From: Gibbula magus
Lineage: Eukaryota > Mollusca > Gastropoda > Trochida > Trochidae
NCBI GenBank assembly: GCA_936450465.1
Contig: OW388291.1
Span: 82,411,436 to 82,475,435 of the forward strand
DNA length: 64,000 nucleotides
Reading direction: 5' to 3'
Below the pieces are notes generated by a model, which saw only the letters and a list, made by a program, of their open reading frames with translations, was not told where the DNA came from and searched no databases. The position numbers and the translations under genes were made by a program. Shown in pieces: positions 1 through 10,491 of the stretch. Numbering within the stretch: the stretch's first letter is position 1; every line of letters starts with the position of its first letter.

Positions 1-126
1 GTTAGAACCGGGAACCGACTGAAGTACGTGGCGGTACAGATCAACACGACACTGAACGGACAGGCATTGAGCTACTCGGATGGGATACCCGTGGTGGAAC
101 TCTGGGAACAGTTCATGAAGAAACAG
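1..126 (+). CDS. RND gene A exon (extracellular loop 2)
   Basis: Open from base 1 in frame 1. It encodes 42 residues ending in VVELWEQFMKKQ, then the donor CAG|GTGCGT at 127. It matches gene B exon 7 (50676-50803), which reads IIDAWEDFTRRE at the same place. The true 5' border may lie at or before base 1. Confidence 0.85.
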
Positions 127-1941
127 GTGCGTGTTGACGTAAGCCTATTAATTAAAATTATTTATTAATTAAAGGGTCGTAACTGAAATGTTTCCCTCGG
201 TTAAATAGCTATCGGTCTTGGGCCGTTACAGGTTCTGATATAATATTTGCCATTCGTAAATTGTTTTCCTCGTTACGTCAGCTCTCACAGATGCCGGACA
301 CTCTCCAAGGAGGATTCCAGACAGTCAGACTTGTGTGGCAGTGGGTTTACATACAGAAGGTGGGTTTCAGATAGTCAGACTTGTATGGCAGTTACAGGTT
401 ATAAATTCAATGGTAACCTTTAGATAACCAAATATAATACGTACTTCATGATAACAGAGAGTTGTTCCTGGGCAAACTACATGTATATAGTACTGGAGAT
501 CTAAAAGAATGAATTAAAATGCCAAAGTACCAACGACATGACATCTGAATTCCCGAAATGTAAACATATACATGTAGCTCTCCGTCCGTCCTAAAACGTT
601 TTCGTATCCCAACTCGAAAACTGTATGACTTCTTAACTTAAAGTTGAGTATGGATGTGACCTATGTTACAGTGTTGTTACTATGTTGTTCCGTTCAACTA
701 AGGAATAAATGCAGATAAAAAAATTAATTTGACCAAAAAAGGCATACTTTTTAAAAGTTTGTTTCGTTTATGGAACATAACGCGAAAACTATACGAATTT
801 GAACTTTAACTTTGTACGAGGAAATTAATAATGTTTTGTGCCTTTAGTTGAGCCTATATATTTACAAATTCGTTGATGCAGTGCGCTGATTCTGTGAACA
901 TTCTGTTTTCACATTAAAATGGCATGCATCATCAAAATCACCACATATTTAATATTTTTTTCGACGCTATTGTAATAAATCACAGAGTAATCTTGGTAAA
1001 GTATCTCTTGGCTAGCATTCTACTATATTTGATGACATGTAGGCGAAACCTAGCAGTCTCCTCATAAGACGTACGGTGAACACCGTCTCTCTCTGTAGGC
1101 TCTGGTTGACAACGCGATCCTTGGAATTGTCCTCGGTCTGTGTCTGGCCTTCCCTGTCTTGACACTGGCAACTCAGAATTTGATCATCGGTTTCCTAGCA
1201 ACCGTCTGTATTGGTTGCGTCACTGTCTGCGTCATCGGGGTCGTTCCTCTCGCTGGCTGGAGGCTCGGGGTACTTTCTGAATATCATTTTATTGTTTGGA
1301 TAATTGTGAAATAGATCTCCTACTAAACGTAATATTTTATGGCGTCATAAAGCCTGAGGACCCAGAAAGCATTGGAATGGTCATTAATAACAATGCTCAC
1401 TTCATGAAGAAATATCTAGTGATATTAAATGGAATTTGAATCCTCATTGTACAGTTGTTTCTTGATGTACTACACATGTATTTCATTCTTTTTGTTTTCC
1501 TTTCCTTTCCAGGTTTTAGTGTCCCTAAACATGTGCCTCGTGGTTGGCCTCTCCGTGGACTACATTGTTCACCTCGCGGAAGGATACCATCTATCGGAAC
1601 ACAAAGACCGGAAGTCACGTGTCCAGGACACTCTTGAATCAATGGGCGTGTCCGTGTTTTCTGGAGCGTGCACAACTCTCGGTGCATCGTTCTTCATGCT
1701 CTTCGCAGAGATTCAATTCTTTTTCCAGTTTGGAATATTTATGTTTTGTACAATAGGATTTTCTCTAGTATTTTCATTGGGACTTTTTGTGACTGTCCTC
1801 GCAATGATTGGACCAAACAACGACCAGGGAGATTTTGTTGTCTTCTTCAAGAAGTACGTGTGCAAGAAAAGGTCTTCCATATCTCCAAGACCATCGTTAA
1901 AAAGTGATGAGGGGCAGGAGACATTTTCCAGTCATTTATAA
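1..1941 (+). CDS. Patched/Dispatched-type RND membrane protein, gene A (3' part, 4 exons)
   Basis: Joining 1-126, 291-359, 1099-1269 and 1513-1941 gives 264 in-frame codons plus stop; every junction is phase 0 with GT-AG borders. The 5' part lies outside the window. The product is the C-terminal part of a 12-TM RND protein: the end of the second extracellular loop, TM8-9 in the 57-codon exon, and TM10-12 in the last exon. TM10 carries the GLSVDYIVH motif; the GxxxD aspartate is the ion-relay residue of Patched/Dispatched proteins. The basic, Ser-rich tail (VCKKRSSISPRPSLKS) should be cytosolic. Exon pattern and sequence match gene B (29926-53275), about two thirds identical by eye in the last exon, so the two are tandem paralogues. 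Family membership is secure. Dispatched rather than a PTCHD/PTR protein is an inference from the GADD motif of the paralogue. Confidence 0.88.
291..359 (+). CDS. RND gene A exon (23 codons)
   Basis: The acceptor CTCTCACAG ends at 290 and the donor AAG|GTGGGT follows at 360. It encodes MPDTLQGGFQTVRLVWQWVY plus IQK, matching gene B exon 8 (PPSLSGGFQ..WHWFKVQK) but five codons shorter. Confidence 0.8.
315..395 (+). repeat. Local duplication across an exon-intron border
   Basis: The stretch around 319-341 in the exon (AGTCAGACTTGTGTGGCAGT) recurs at about 368-390 in the intron with one visible change (AGTCAGACTTGTATGGCAGT). The intron copy follows the donor immediately, so part of the exon was probably duplicated in tandem with its splice border. 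Confidence 0.75.
1099..1269 (+). CDS. RND gene A exon encoding TM8-TM9
   Basis: 171 nt, phase 0-0, acceptor CTCTGTAG to 1098, donor GGG|GTACTT at 1270. It encodes two hydrophobic helices around LGLCLAFPVLTLAT and a final PLAGWRLG. Gene B exon 9 (52257-52427) has exactly the same length and ends PLAGWKLG. Confidence 0.88.
1513..1941 (+). CDS. RND gene A last exon encoding TM10-TM12 and tail
   Basis: The acceptor TTTCCTTTCCAG ends at 1512 and the stop TAA is at 1939-1941. It has the GLSVDYIVHLAEGYH motif, then SGACTTLGASFFMLF (TM11) and FGIFMFCTIGFSLVFSLG (TM12). An ATG at 1429 lies in the intron and is not the start. Confidence 0.9.
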   Translation, partial: VLVSLNMCLVVGLSVDYIVHLAEGYHLSEHKDRKSRVQDTLESMGVSVFSGACTTLGASFFMLFAEIQFFFQFGIFMFCTIGFSLVFSLGLFVTVLAMIGPNNDQGDFVVFFKKYVCKKRSSISPRPSLKSDEGQETFSSHL

Positions 1942-1991
1942 ATTTAGATCGTTACTTTTTGTTAAACATTGTGATAAATGTATGTGTGTCA

Positions 1992-1997
1992 AATAAA
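1992..1997 (+). promoter_or_regulatory. Poly(A) signal of RND gene A
   Basis: AATAAA lies 51 bases after the stop codon of gene A, a suitable place for 3' end formation. Confidence 0.6.
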
Positions 1998-2006
1998 TGG
2001 GTTCCA

Positions 2007-2048
2007 GTGTCTCGTATGTGTCTCGTATGTGTCTCGTATGTGTCTCGC
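2007..2048. repeat. 11-bp tandem repeat
   Basis: About 3.5 copies of CTCGTATGTGT directly downstream of gene A. Confidence 0.85.
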
Positions 2049-3249
2049 TGTATCAGAAGCTCGTCACGAGGAATCAATCTTCATAGCTTCTCTTACACAA
2101 CCCAGAGTTCGACGAACAATACTTATGTTATTTAGATTGCAACATGCTTTAGAAACCTGATATATGTATTTGAATTTCATATCTAGGTGCATCAGCTTTA
2201 CTATGTGGAGTTTGATCGAGATGCATAATTATGGTATTTAAAAATTCGTACATAATAAATTCTTTCTTGACTGTTCGACGCTCTTTGTATAACATATTTC
2301 AAATCATTCACACACCATCGACGACTTAATATACCATTCCGTTTCAAAAAAACAAACGTTTCACGGACAGCATTTTTGGACGGTGAGTTAGCCTCTCGAT
2401 ACGTCGTCCCTTCATTTACTGGCATTCCCATCAGGAGAGAACCGATTTAGTTCGAGGTCTCTTCCTTTCATAGTAAGACTGCATTTAAATATATCCGTGA
2501 ACATTCTACTACATAAGGATATGTGTAACCGCAATGGTACTTCAGTTCCCTATCGTCTTCCAGACTCTTATAAATAACCAGACAATGAAATCACTTAAAA
2601 TCGAGCACTAATGTCAGTGACCGGATGAGAAAACCTATGAACGACCATCAAATTCCAAATCACAACATTTCACTTGTTGACGAAATACAAGCTACAAGTA
2701 ACGATGGTAGCGTTACGGGGCAAAGCTGGGTAGACAATCAGAGGGTTGAGGTAATCTACGGAAACAAATACTCACTGGAGCAGGATGATCTGAAAAATAA
2801 CTTTTAATAATTATAAATAATACTGTAGACTTTGAATTTGTTTCAAATCAACAGTCTTACGCATTTCAGTACAACTGTCAATTGAATATGTCCTGTTGAC
2901 CAACGTTTCCATACATGAAGGGATTCGCATCTGCCACATTCTTCAATTGAGCACTGAAAATGAACGCGAACTATCCACGGCAGACGAAATACAGTAAATC
3001 TCACGACTTGCGCTAGGTTATTTCGTTTGAGTGGAGTATATTTTCTTCACCTCGTCACATTGTTAAATCGATGTATAAACCCATGTTTCATCTATTTGAG
3101 TGGTTACGCTCATGGGGTGTTGGAAAGGTTTGCCTCTTTCGTCTCTCTTTCAACTAACTGTAACTTGCAGGTCCTTAACCATTCACATCTGACATCTCAA
3201 CATATATATGTCCAGTCTTTTTAAAAAAAAATATTAGAAATATAATTTT
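2049..3249. other. Intergenic, no gene recognised
   Basis: Only short open frames occur here, none with splice signals or recognisable motifs. The 60-codon frame at 2625-2807 looks like chance. Confidence 0.5.
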
Positions 3250-4918
3250 AAAAATAGAGCCATGGGCTCTGTAGCTCATCACGGTTTTATTGATTTATTA
3301 TCAAAGGTTGAATATCTAAGTTATCTCAAGTAATACATTGTTAACAAGCAAAATAATATTGGTTTTAGATCATGACCCCTGTGACCCACATTTGGAGTCA
3401 CATGGTCACTAATCAAAAAATTAAGAATCATCTTTGACCAAAGAATCTCTACACAACATTTCACCTTTCTAGAGCTTTACATATAAACTGGAGAAGAAGA
3501 TGAAAATAGGTTTTTGGGTCATGACCTGTGACCTAGATTGGGGTCACAGGGTCACAAAATCTACAATTTAGAATCCCCATTGGCCAAAGAGTCTGCACCG
3601 ACTTTTCAGCTCTCTAGACCTTTTGGAACTGGAGAAGAAGATGAAAATAGGTTTTTGAGGATGTGACCCCTGTGACCCCATTTGGGGTCACGGGGTCACG
3701 AAATCTACAATTTAGAATCCCCATTGGCCAAAGAGTCTGCACACAACTTTTCAGCTCTCTAGACCTTTTGGAACTGGAGAAGAAGATGAAAATAGGTTTT
3801 TAAGGATGTGACCCCTATGACCCCATTTGGGGTCATGGGGTCACAAAAACTACAATTTAGAATCCCCATTAGCCAAGGAGTCTGCACACCACTTTTCAGC
3901 TCTCTAGACCTTTTGCAACTGGAGAAGAAGATGAAAATAGGTTTTTAAGGATGTGACCCCTGTGACCCCATTTGGGGTCACGGGGTCACAAAATCTTCAA
4001 TTTAGAATCCCCATTAGCCAAGGAGTCTGCACACAACTTTTCAGCTCTCTAGACCTTTTGGAACTGGAGAAGAAGATGAAAATAGGTTTTTAAGGATGTG
4101 ACCCCTGTGACCCCATTTGGGGTCATGGGGTCACGAAATCTACAATTTAAGATCCCCATTAGCCAAGGAGTCTGCACACAACTTTTCAGCTCTCTAGACC
4201 TTTTGGAACTGGAGAAGAAGATGAAAATAGGTTTTTAAGGATGTGACCCCTGTGACCCCATTTGGGGTCATGGGGTCACGAAATCTACAATTTAGAATCC
4301 CCATTAGCCAAGGAGTCTGCACACAACTTTTCAGCTCTCTAGACCTTTTGGAATTGGAGAAGAAGATGAAAATAGGTTTTTAAGGATGTGACCCCTGTGA
4401 CCCCATTTGGGGTCATGGGGTCAAGAAATCTACAATTTAGAATCCACATTGGCCAAGGACTCTGCACTCAACATTTCAGCTCTCTAGACCTTTTGGAACT
4501 TGAGAAGAAGATGAAAATAGGTTTTTAAGGATGTGACCCCTGTGACCCCATTTGGGGTCATGGGATCACGAACTCTACAATTTAGAATCCCCATTAGCCA
4601 AGGAGTCTGCACACAACTTTTCAGCTCTCTAGACCTTTTGGAACTGGAGAAGAAGATGAAAATAGGTTTTTAAGGTTGTGACCCCTGTGACCCCATTTGG
4701 GGTCATGGGGTCACGAAATCTACAATTTAGAATCCCCATTAGCCAAGGAGTCTGCACATAAATTTTCAGCTCTGTGGAGTTATTGGCTCTGGAGAAGAAG
4801 TCGAAAAAGCGAAAAGTTTACGGACGGATGGACGGATGGACGGACGGACGGATGGACGGACGCCGGACACCATGCCATGCCATAAGCCCATCGGGCCTTT
4901 CAGGCCTGATGAGCTAAA
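3250..4918 (+). mobile_element. Pearl-like tandem-core element, copy 1
   Basis: A left flank containing GTAGCTCATCA is followed by a long 145-bp tandem array, a (GGAC/GGAT)n tract at 4812-4862, and a GC-rich 3' end reading AGCCCATCGGGCCTTTCAGG then CCTGATGAGCTAAAAA. The terminal GATGAGCTA is inverted relative to the left flank. This plan (left flank, tandem core, ACGG-type microsatellite, short 3' flank) is that of the non-autonomous pearl elements of bivalves. Degenerate relatives with the same 3' end lie at 33050-33790 and 34040-34373. No coding capacity. Confidence 0.7.
3473..4776 (+). repeat. 145-bp tandem array, about 10 copies
   Basis: The word AGACCTTTTGGAACTGGAGA (or a variant) begins at 3616, 3761, 3906, 4051, 4196, 4341, 4486 and 4631, exactly 145 bp apart every time. 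The first unit (about 3473) is 143 bp and diverged; the last breaks down near 4776. Each unit contains a near-palindrome of the type GTGACCCC..GGGGTCA. Substitutions but no indels separate the central units, pointing to recent homogenisation. Confidence 0.95.
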
Positions 4919-4932
4919 AATGTGTAATAATG

Positions 4933-5425
4933 CACAGGGGTTCGAATCGCTGTTTTGACAATATATTTCAAAATTCAAAATCTCGATTTTTGCTTTCATA
5001 TACTATTTATATACGATACTGTGAGCTCATATTCCAAATTTGAGCGAAATCGGTTAAGAAATAAAGATTTGGGATAAATATACCCGCTATTGATATAAAG
5101 ACACAAGGGAGGACACTTGCTCTACGAACTTCTGATCGAAAACTGGACTGCCAAACTATTCTAACGTGCGGTTCGATCAATCTTTGCTTTCCTCATAAAA
5201 TGAGGCATTGAACATATAGACAAGTATTTTGGCTTTCTGTGAATCCCAACCAATGTCTCCAACTTCACGCCACATTTGACCACTGACCCTCGCAATGACC
5301 CAACCCTCCTTTTTGTACATATATGTGGACGACATCGGGAAAACATCGGTTTTTCCGGAAATCACACACGTCTCTTCGCAATCGCTCGGAAATAGAAAAC
5401 GCCTCCCATTGGTCAATTATGACGT
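4933..5425 (+). repeat. Left terminal inverted repeat
   Basis: Arm of the 4933-7550 element, ending inwards at GACGT. Confidence 0.9.
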
Positions 5426-7057
5426 CAGTTAACCACGCCCCTTACTCAAGGGAGATAACTGTTACCAGTTTGGCCAAGGCGAGTCACTTACATTCCGAAT
5501 GATTTGGTCAGTTATTGTCTGCGAAATGGAAATATCGAATGAAATAATGAAATAAATCATTAGGTTTTCTAATTATTAGTTCGATAAATGTTAAACACAC
5601 AAGCAATTATTTTTGTTGCACCGTAAAACGAATGCGGAAATCCGCCACTGAAATGAATCCCCAAATTTTTGCTTGATGTTTTGAATAACAAAATCGTGAT
5701 ATTGAAAAGAATTATCGTTAGTGGGATACCATTAAAATAGTCAAAAACACCAGTGTTGACAAACATCTGTTTGTTTTTTCAATAGTTGGAAATGGATCAA
5801 CAAGAAATAATTAGAAGCAGGGTAAAAAATTTATTTCATATTTTTTTTTTAAAACCTGCATTACACTTCAATTATAAATGACTTATGTTCTTATTAAAAA
5901 TACGTGTTTAAAAACGATTATCCATTTCTAATTTAATTTATCAAGCAAAATATATAACAAGTAGTTGGGGCAGTCAAGGGTGAATTGTTATGGGACCATA
6001 TTTTCCCATGATTTATGGCATTGGTAAAACGGTAATATTGATATGTTTCAAATAAATGTAATATATACAGTAAAACTTGCATTAAATTAACTTAAAAGTA
6101 GTTCGTATTCTTAAGGAATATTTCTGAATTCAATACATTGAATTTAAATACAAGAAAATTCTAGATCAGTTGATTTACATTTTAACTTCAACAAATCCCA
6201 AAACATGAAAATACATATGAATTAAGACTGAAAACTGATAAACACAATAGCACTGGTAATTTCAAAAGTATAGTTGGACTGTTGAATTTTATAATAGAAT
6301 CGACTGTCACAGAATATGATGTTTCTCTAAATCATAAATATGTACTGTTTTGGATTAAAATGGCCAGTCATTATTACATTGATTGGAACGAGCATTGTTT
6401 CAAAGAGATTGTAATTTCAAAACATGACGTGTCCCAACTGTATTTTCTGGTTCAGATTTATTTATATATTTTCTTCAAAAGTCCTGTTCAAGAATAAAAA
6501 TTAATGATAATGAACCAAACATGATAAAACTTGTAGAAAACGTACCGCTGAAGAATAATATATGATGAACAAAAAATAAGTGTGATGGACCTATTTTCTG
6601 AGTACTTTGATGCTGGAAGTTGAATATTTATGAAAAGTATTGGCAAAGGGAGATAACTCCTTACTGGGTATAACTTGAAATATCAGTACATAATTCTTTT
6701 ATATAAGGTTGCAGAGCAGTTAAAAGATATACCATAAAACATAAACTATTTCACACAACCATAATACCACTACCTTTCTTTATTAGTATCAAAAGGTAAT
6801 TTGATTTTTAATGTTTCTCACAACACACTGTTGATGAAAAATGGACCTAAGCTATTAAGTTCTGAGAGAATAAACCTGACACATCGGAGATGTGCGTGGA
6901 CAGTTGCTACGAACTTTAACAATGATTCTTCATATGCATGTCGAATAAATACCTTAAATAATATCACTCACAACGAAAGAATGTCTAACCCATAACATAT
7001 ACGTATGTCCGATATAAACACATCAAACTGGCAAAACATCATTAATAATATCCTCAC

Positions 7058-7550
7058 ACGTCATAATTGACCAATGGGAGGCGTTTTCTATTTCCGAGCG
7101 ATTGCGAAGAGACGTGTGTGATTTCCGGAAAAACCGATGTTTTCCCGATGTCGTCCACATATATGTACAAAAAGGAGGGTTGGGTCATTGCGAGGATCAG
7201 TGGTCAAATGTGGCGTGAAGTTGGAGACATTGGTTGGGATTCACAGAAAGCCAAAATACTTGTCTATATGTTCAATGCCTCATTTTATGAGGAAAGCAAA
7301 GATTGATCGAACCGCACGTTAGAATAGTTTGGCAGTCCAGTTTTCGATCAGAAGTTCGTAGAACAAGTGTCCTCCCTTGTGTCTTTATATCAATAGCGGG
7401 TATATTTATCCCAAATCTTTATTTCTTAACCGATTTCGCTCAAATTTGGAATATGAGCTCACAGTATCGTATATAAATAGTATATGAAAGCAAAAATCGA
7501 GATTTTGAATTTTGAAATATATTGTCAAAACAGCGATTCGAACCCCTGTG
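7058..7550 (-). repeat. Right terminal inverted repeat
   Basis: Arm of the 4933-7550 element with the same length as the left arm (493 bp). Differences include A for G near 7197 and A for G near 7362, relative to the complement of the left arm. Confidence 0.9.
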
Positions 7551-7558
7551 TAATAATG

Positions 7559-8065
7559 GAATACAACGTCGTCCACAATATAACAATTTTACATTTATAA
7601 CAATGACCTGAACACCTTTATAACAAACTTGTATTTTCACAAGGATAGATGTATACTGCATATTTTTGTAAACGTTCATCTCCGCGACTGCATATATAAC
7701 AGCAGAGTGTGTACACACTGGTCCAGGGGACAGGTACTCTCAACCGTGACCAGGACATGGGGAGGTTGTGTTTGTGCGAACATGTACCGTGAATAACAGA
7801 AACACGTTCTTATTGAGCACAAAATTGCCCGCCTTGTTCCTTTCTGATGAAGTTACAATTGTACATAGTCAGTACCTATTAAAGAGTGTTATACTCTTGG
7901 TATTGCATGCATAGTGTCGTACGGATAGAACATTGCAAACAGAAGTCTCCGAGCAGATAATTCATAAGGAAATCTCCTCTTAAAAGTGATGCCATTTTTT
8001 GCGAGTTGTAAATTGCACAACAATTTTATCTTACGACTTCGACAGCAGACAACATCTATCAGTAA
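7559..8065. other. 3' flank of the STAND/ankyrin gene
   Basis: On the minus strand this follows the stop of the ankyrin gene and probably contains its 3' UTR. No canonical AATAAA was seen near the stop, and no other gene is visible. Confidence 0.4.
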
Positions 8066-10491
8066 TCAATTTTCAACATTCGCTTGGAGGAAAATTTGTT
8101 TGAGTTCGTCATTATCCCAAAAGTTTGCAGCTGTTGCGAGCGACAGAGGCGTTTCTCCTTCTTTGTTGACAACGTGCACGTCTCCGCCTTTACTCGCCAA
8201 GTGCTGGGCAAGCTCGGCGTGGCCGCGACGGCATGTGTCTGTGAGAGGCGTGTTGCCTCGGTGATTCTTGACGTTGATCCTCGCTCCTGCCTCTACCAGC
8301 AGCTTGACGCAACGAGTGTGTCCCCAGTAGGCGGCCCCGTGAAGAGGTGTATCTCCACCCAAGTCACAACATCTCACCTCCGCGCCTCGCTCAATGAGGA
8401 GGGACACAGCGTCGGCGTTACCCGAATAACACGCGCGATGTAGCGACGTGTTTCCACATGTGTCCGCCATGTTGATATCGGTCATCCGGTTGGCTAGGAA
8501 CGTCATCACGTCAACATGGCCGCTAAGAGATGCTGCGTAAATCGGCGTCATATCGTACTTATCTACAGCGTCCACGTGTGCCCCTTTCTCCACCAGATAT
8601 TGAACTATCTCCATATACCCGTGACTGCTGGCGATATGCAGGGGTGACCTCCCGTAGCAGTCTGATTGGTTCATATCCGCCCCTCTCTCCAGGAGTAGAC
8701 CCAACACGTTGATGTGTCGCATTCTACTTGCAAAGTAGAGCGGGCAGTACTGGAAGAGAGTGGTGCTGTTGACACCAGCACCAGAGTCGAGCAGGGCCCT
8801 AACCACGTTCTTGTGCCCTTCATAACACGCCGAGTGTAGAGCAGTGAACGGGTAGTAAGGGGACGGGAGTCTCATGTCTGCACCGCGACCTACCAGTTTC
8901 CTCACTACGCCTCCGTCTCCGTTGACACCGAATTTGCAGATGTTGTGCAGAGCAGTTCGCTCTCTGTGATCGGCGATATTCACATTAACTCGTTCCGTGT
9001 CCAGGAGAACATTGAGCATGCTTTCAGAACACTTCCTTGAGACGACAAGCAGCGGGGTTTCCAGACTCGCGTTCTCTACGTTCAGATCGAACCCCTCGTG
9101 CACGGATACGAAGTATTCCAATGCCTCTGTGGAGCTGCTCTCACATATTCCGAACAATATCTCTGTTAGAACTTCCTTTGTCAAGTTCACACTATCCATG
9201 TCAGCTATAACCTTCAGGAGGGTTGATGATCCACATTTTGACATCAGGAAGAGAAAGCTTTCTCTTGTTGACCTGTCTTTTAGATGTATCAGGGTGTTAA
9301 TCTCTATAGATTTAAGCGCTTCCTTTAAAAAACCGTCAACAAATTTGCCATCAGAAAATGATTGATGGGCTAAAGCCTGTGACAAGTCCCCTTCTTTGAT
9401 GCTGTGGACAAGTCTGGAGATGAAGTGAGGAACGCGGGTGCTAGCGACCTCCACTGTCGGGTGAGTATCCGCTACCGGTCCTTTCTGCATCCCTTGAAAC
9501 CGGACCCGTTCGTTCAGGAAGGACAGACTGCAGTGTTGGATGACGAATATCGGGAACGTGGTACAAAGAACGAAGGCTGCGGAGTCGTAGACGGACGGGT
9601 GCTGGAAAGAGATGGTGTCGCCATCCACAGACAAGTATGTTCCTGACAGCGATTTCGCGGAACAGATAAAGTCGTATTGTTTCTTACTCTCCATACCATA
9701 CAGATTTAGGGTTCCGCCCTGCTCGAGCATAGCCATCAGTAGCTCCTTCGTACACTCTGTTTTCAGTAGGGAGGCCATCATGAGTTTCAAGTAGTCAATA
9801 GGTTTAGTGAAGAAATATTTCATGTCTAACGAACTGTCATTTGAGAAGTTTTCAGCAAATAGTTGACAGCAGTGAGGAAATCCATGCGGGGTATCCATCT
9901 CACAAACTTGCCTGACAACTCGTTCATCCACCTGAATGTTCCTCTTCATTGAGTGGTGTCTCCAGATGTCAGTTTTCTCCAGGACTGACAACTTGAGTTC
10001 ATGGGACAGATCCACCAGGGAGTCACTTCCCATAATGAAGTCCCTGTACTTCTCCAGATGGTCCTCGGCCTGTTGTAGCACGCTCCACCTCGAAGTCATC
10101 AACACAGCCCGGCACTTGTTCGTCCGTCTCTCATCGTAAACCTCAGATCTCCTGTCTTCCCTCAATTCAAACATGTCCGCCATAACTTTCTTCCACTGCT
10201 CGATCCAGTCATGCACGATGTTGATCTTTCCGAAAATATCGTCCAGCAGGATGACTGCCTGTTTACGCTTCATCTTAAAATAATCATCAAGTGTCTCTAT
10301 GACAAGCACCTCTCTGCCGAACTCATTCAGCTGTTTAAGGACGAGGTAGGCTAGAGTTGTCTTCCCTTCCCCTGGACTTCCGGTTATTGTAATCCATGGG
10401 TGACCTTGCTCTAACTTGTCTAGCACCGTCCTTACAGCTTTCGTCTTCACCATACCTTTAGTCATAGCGTTAATCCGCTCCTCAATATCAG
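8066..10491 (-). CDS. STAND/ankyrin gene exon 3 (NTPase plus ankyrin repeats)
   Basis: A 2426-nt open exon. The minus strand reads TTCTTTTATTGCAG|CTGATATT, a strong acceptor before 10491. The open frame continues upstream to an ATG at 10543, but those 17 residues come from intron sequence, so that ATG is probably not the start. It includes KTKAVRTVLDKLEQG, the P-loop, a region rich in Leu and Lys, and the whole ankyrin block down to the stop at 8066-8068. Confidence 0.93.

Larger units (their letters stand above)
4933..7550. mobile_element. hAT-like non-autonomous DNA transposon with 493-bp TIRs
   Basis: The first 493 bases (4933-5425) are the reverse complement of the last 493 (7058-7550); by eye I find two differences. 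Ends are CACAGGGGTTCG and its complement. The flanks 4925-4932 and 7551-7558 both read TAATAATG, a perfect 8-bp target duplication. An 8-bp duplication plus CA-GGGG ends fits the hAT superfamily. The 1.6-kb interior has no transposase-like frame, so the element is non-autonomous. The mirrored open frames inside the two arms are a product of the inversion. The near-identity of the arms implies a young insertion. Confidence 0.88.

Noticed and set aside
4905..4918. CCTGATGAG as a second hammerhead
   Set aside because: No GAAA core or pairing stems follow on that strand.
4933..4950. RNA polymerase III B box (GGTTCGAATC)
   Set aside because: It is the transposon terminus, present in both arms, with no A box at proper distance.
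5161..7322. Identical small proteins on opposite strands
   Set aside because: They are the two arms of the inverted repeat of a transposon, not duplicated genes.
8084..9646. Several plus-strand frames over 60 codons
   Set aside because: Shadows of the ankyrin exon on the opposite strand.
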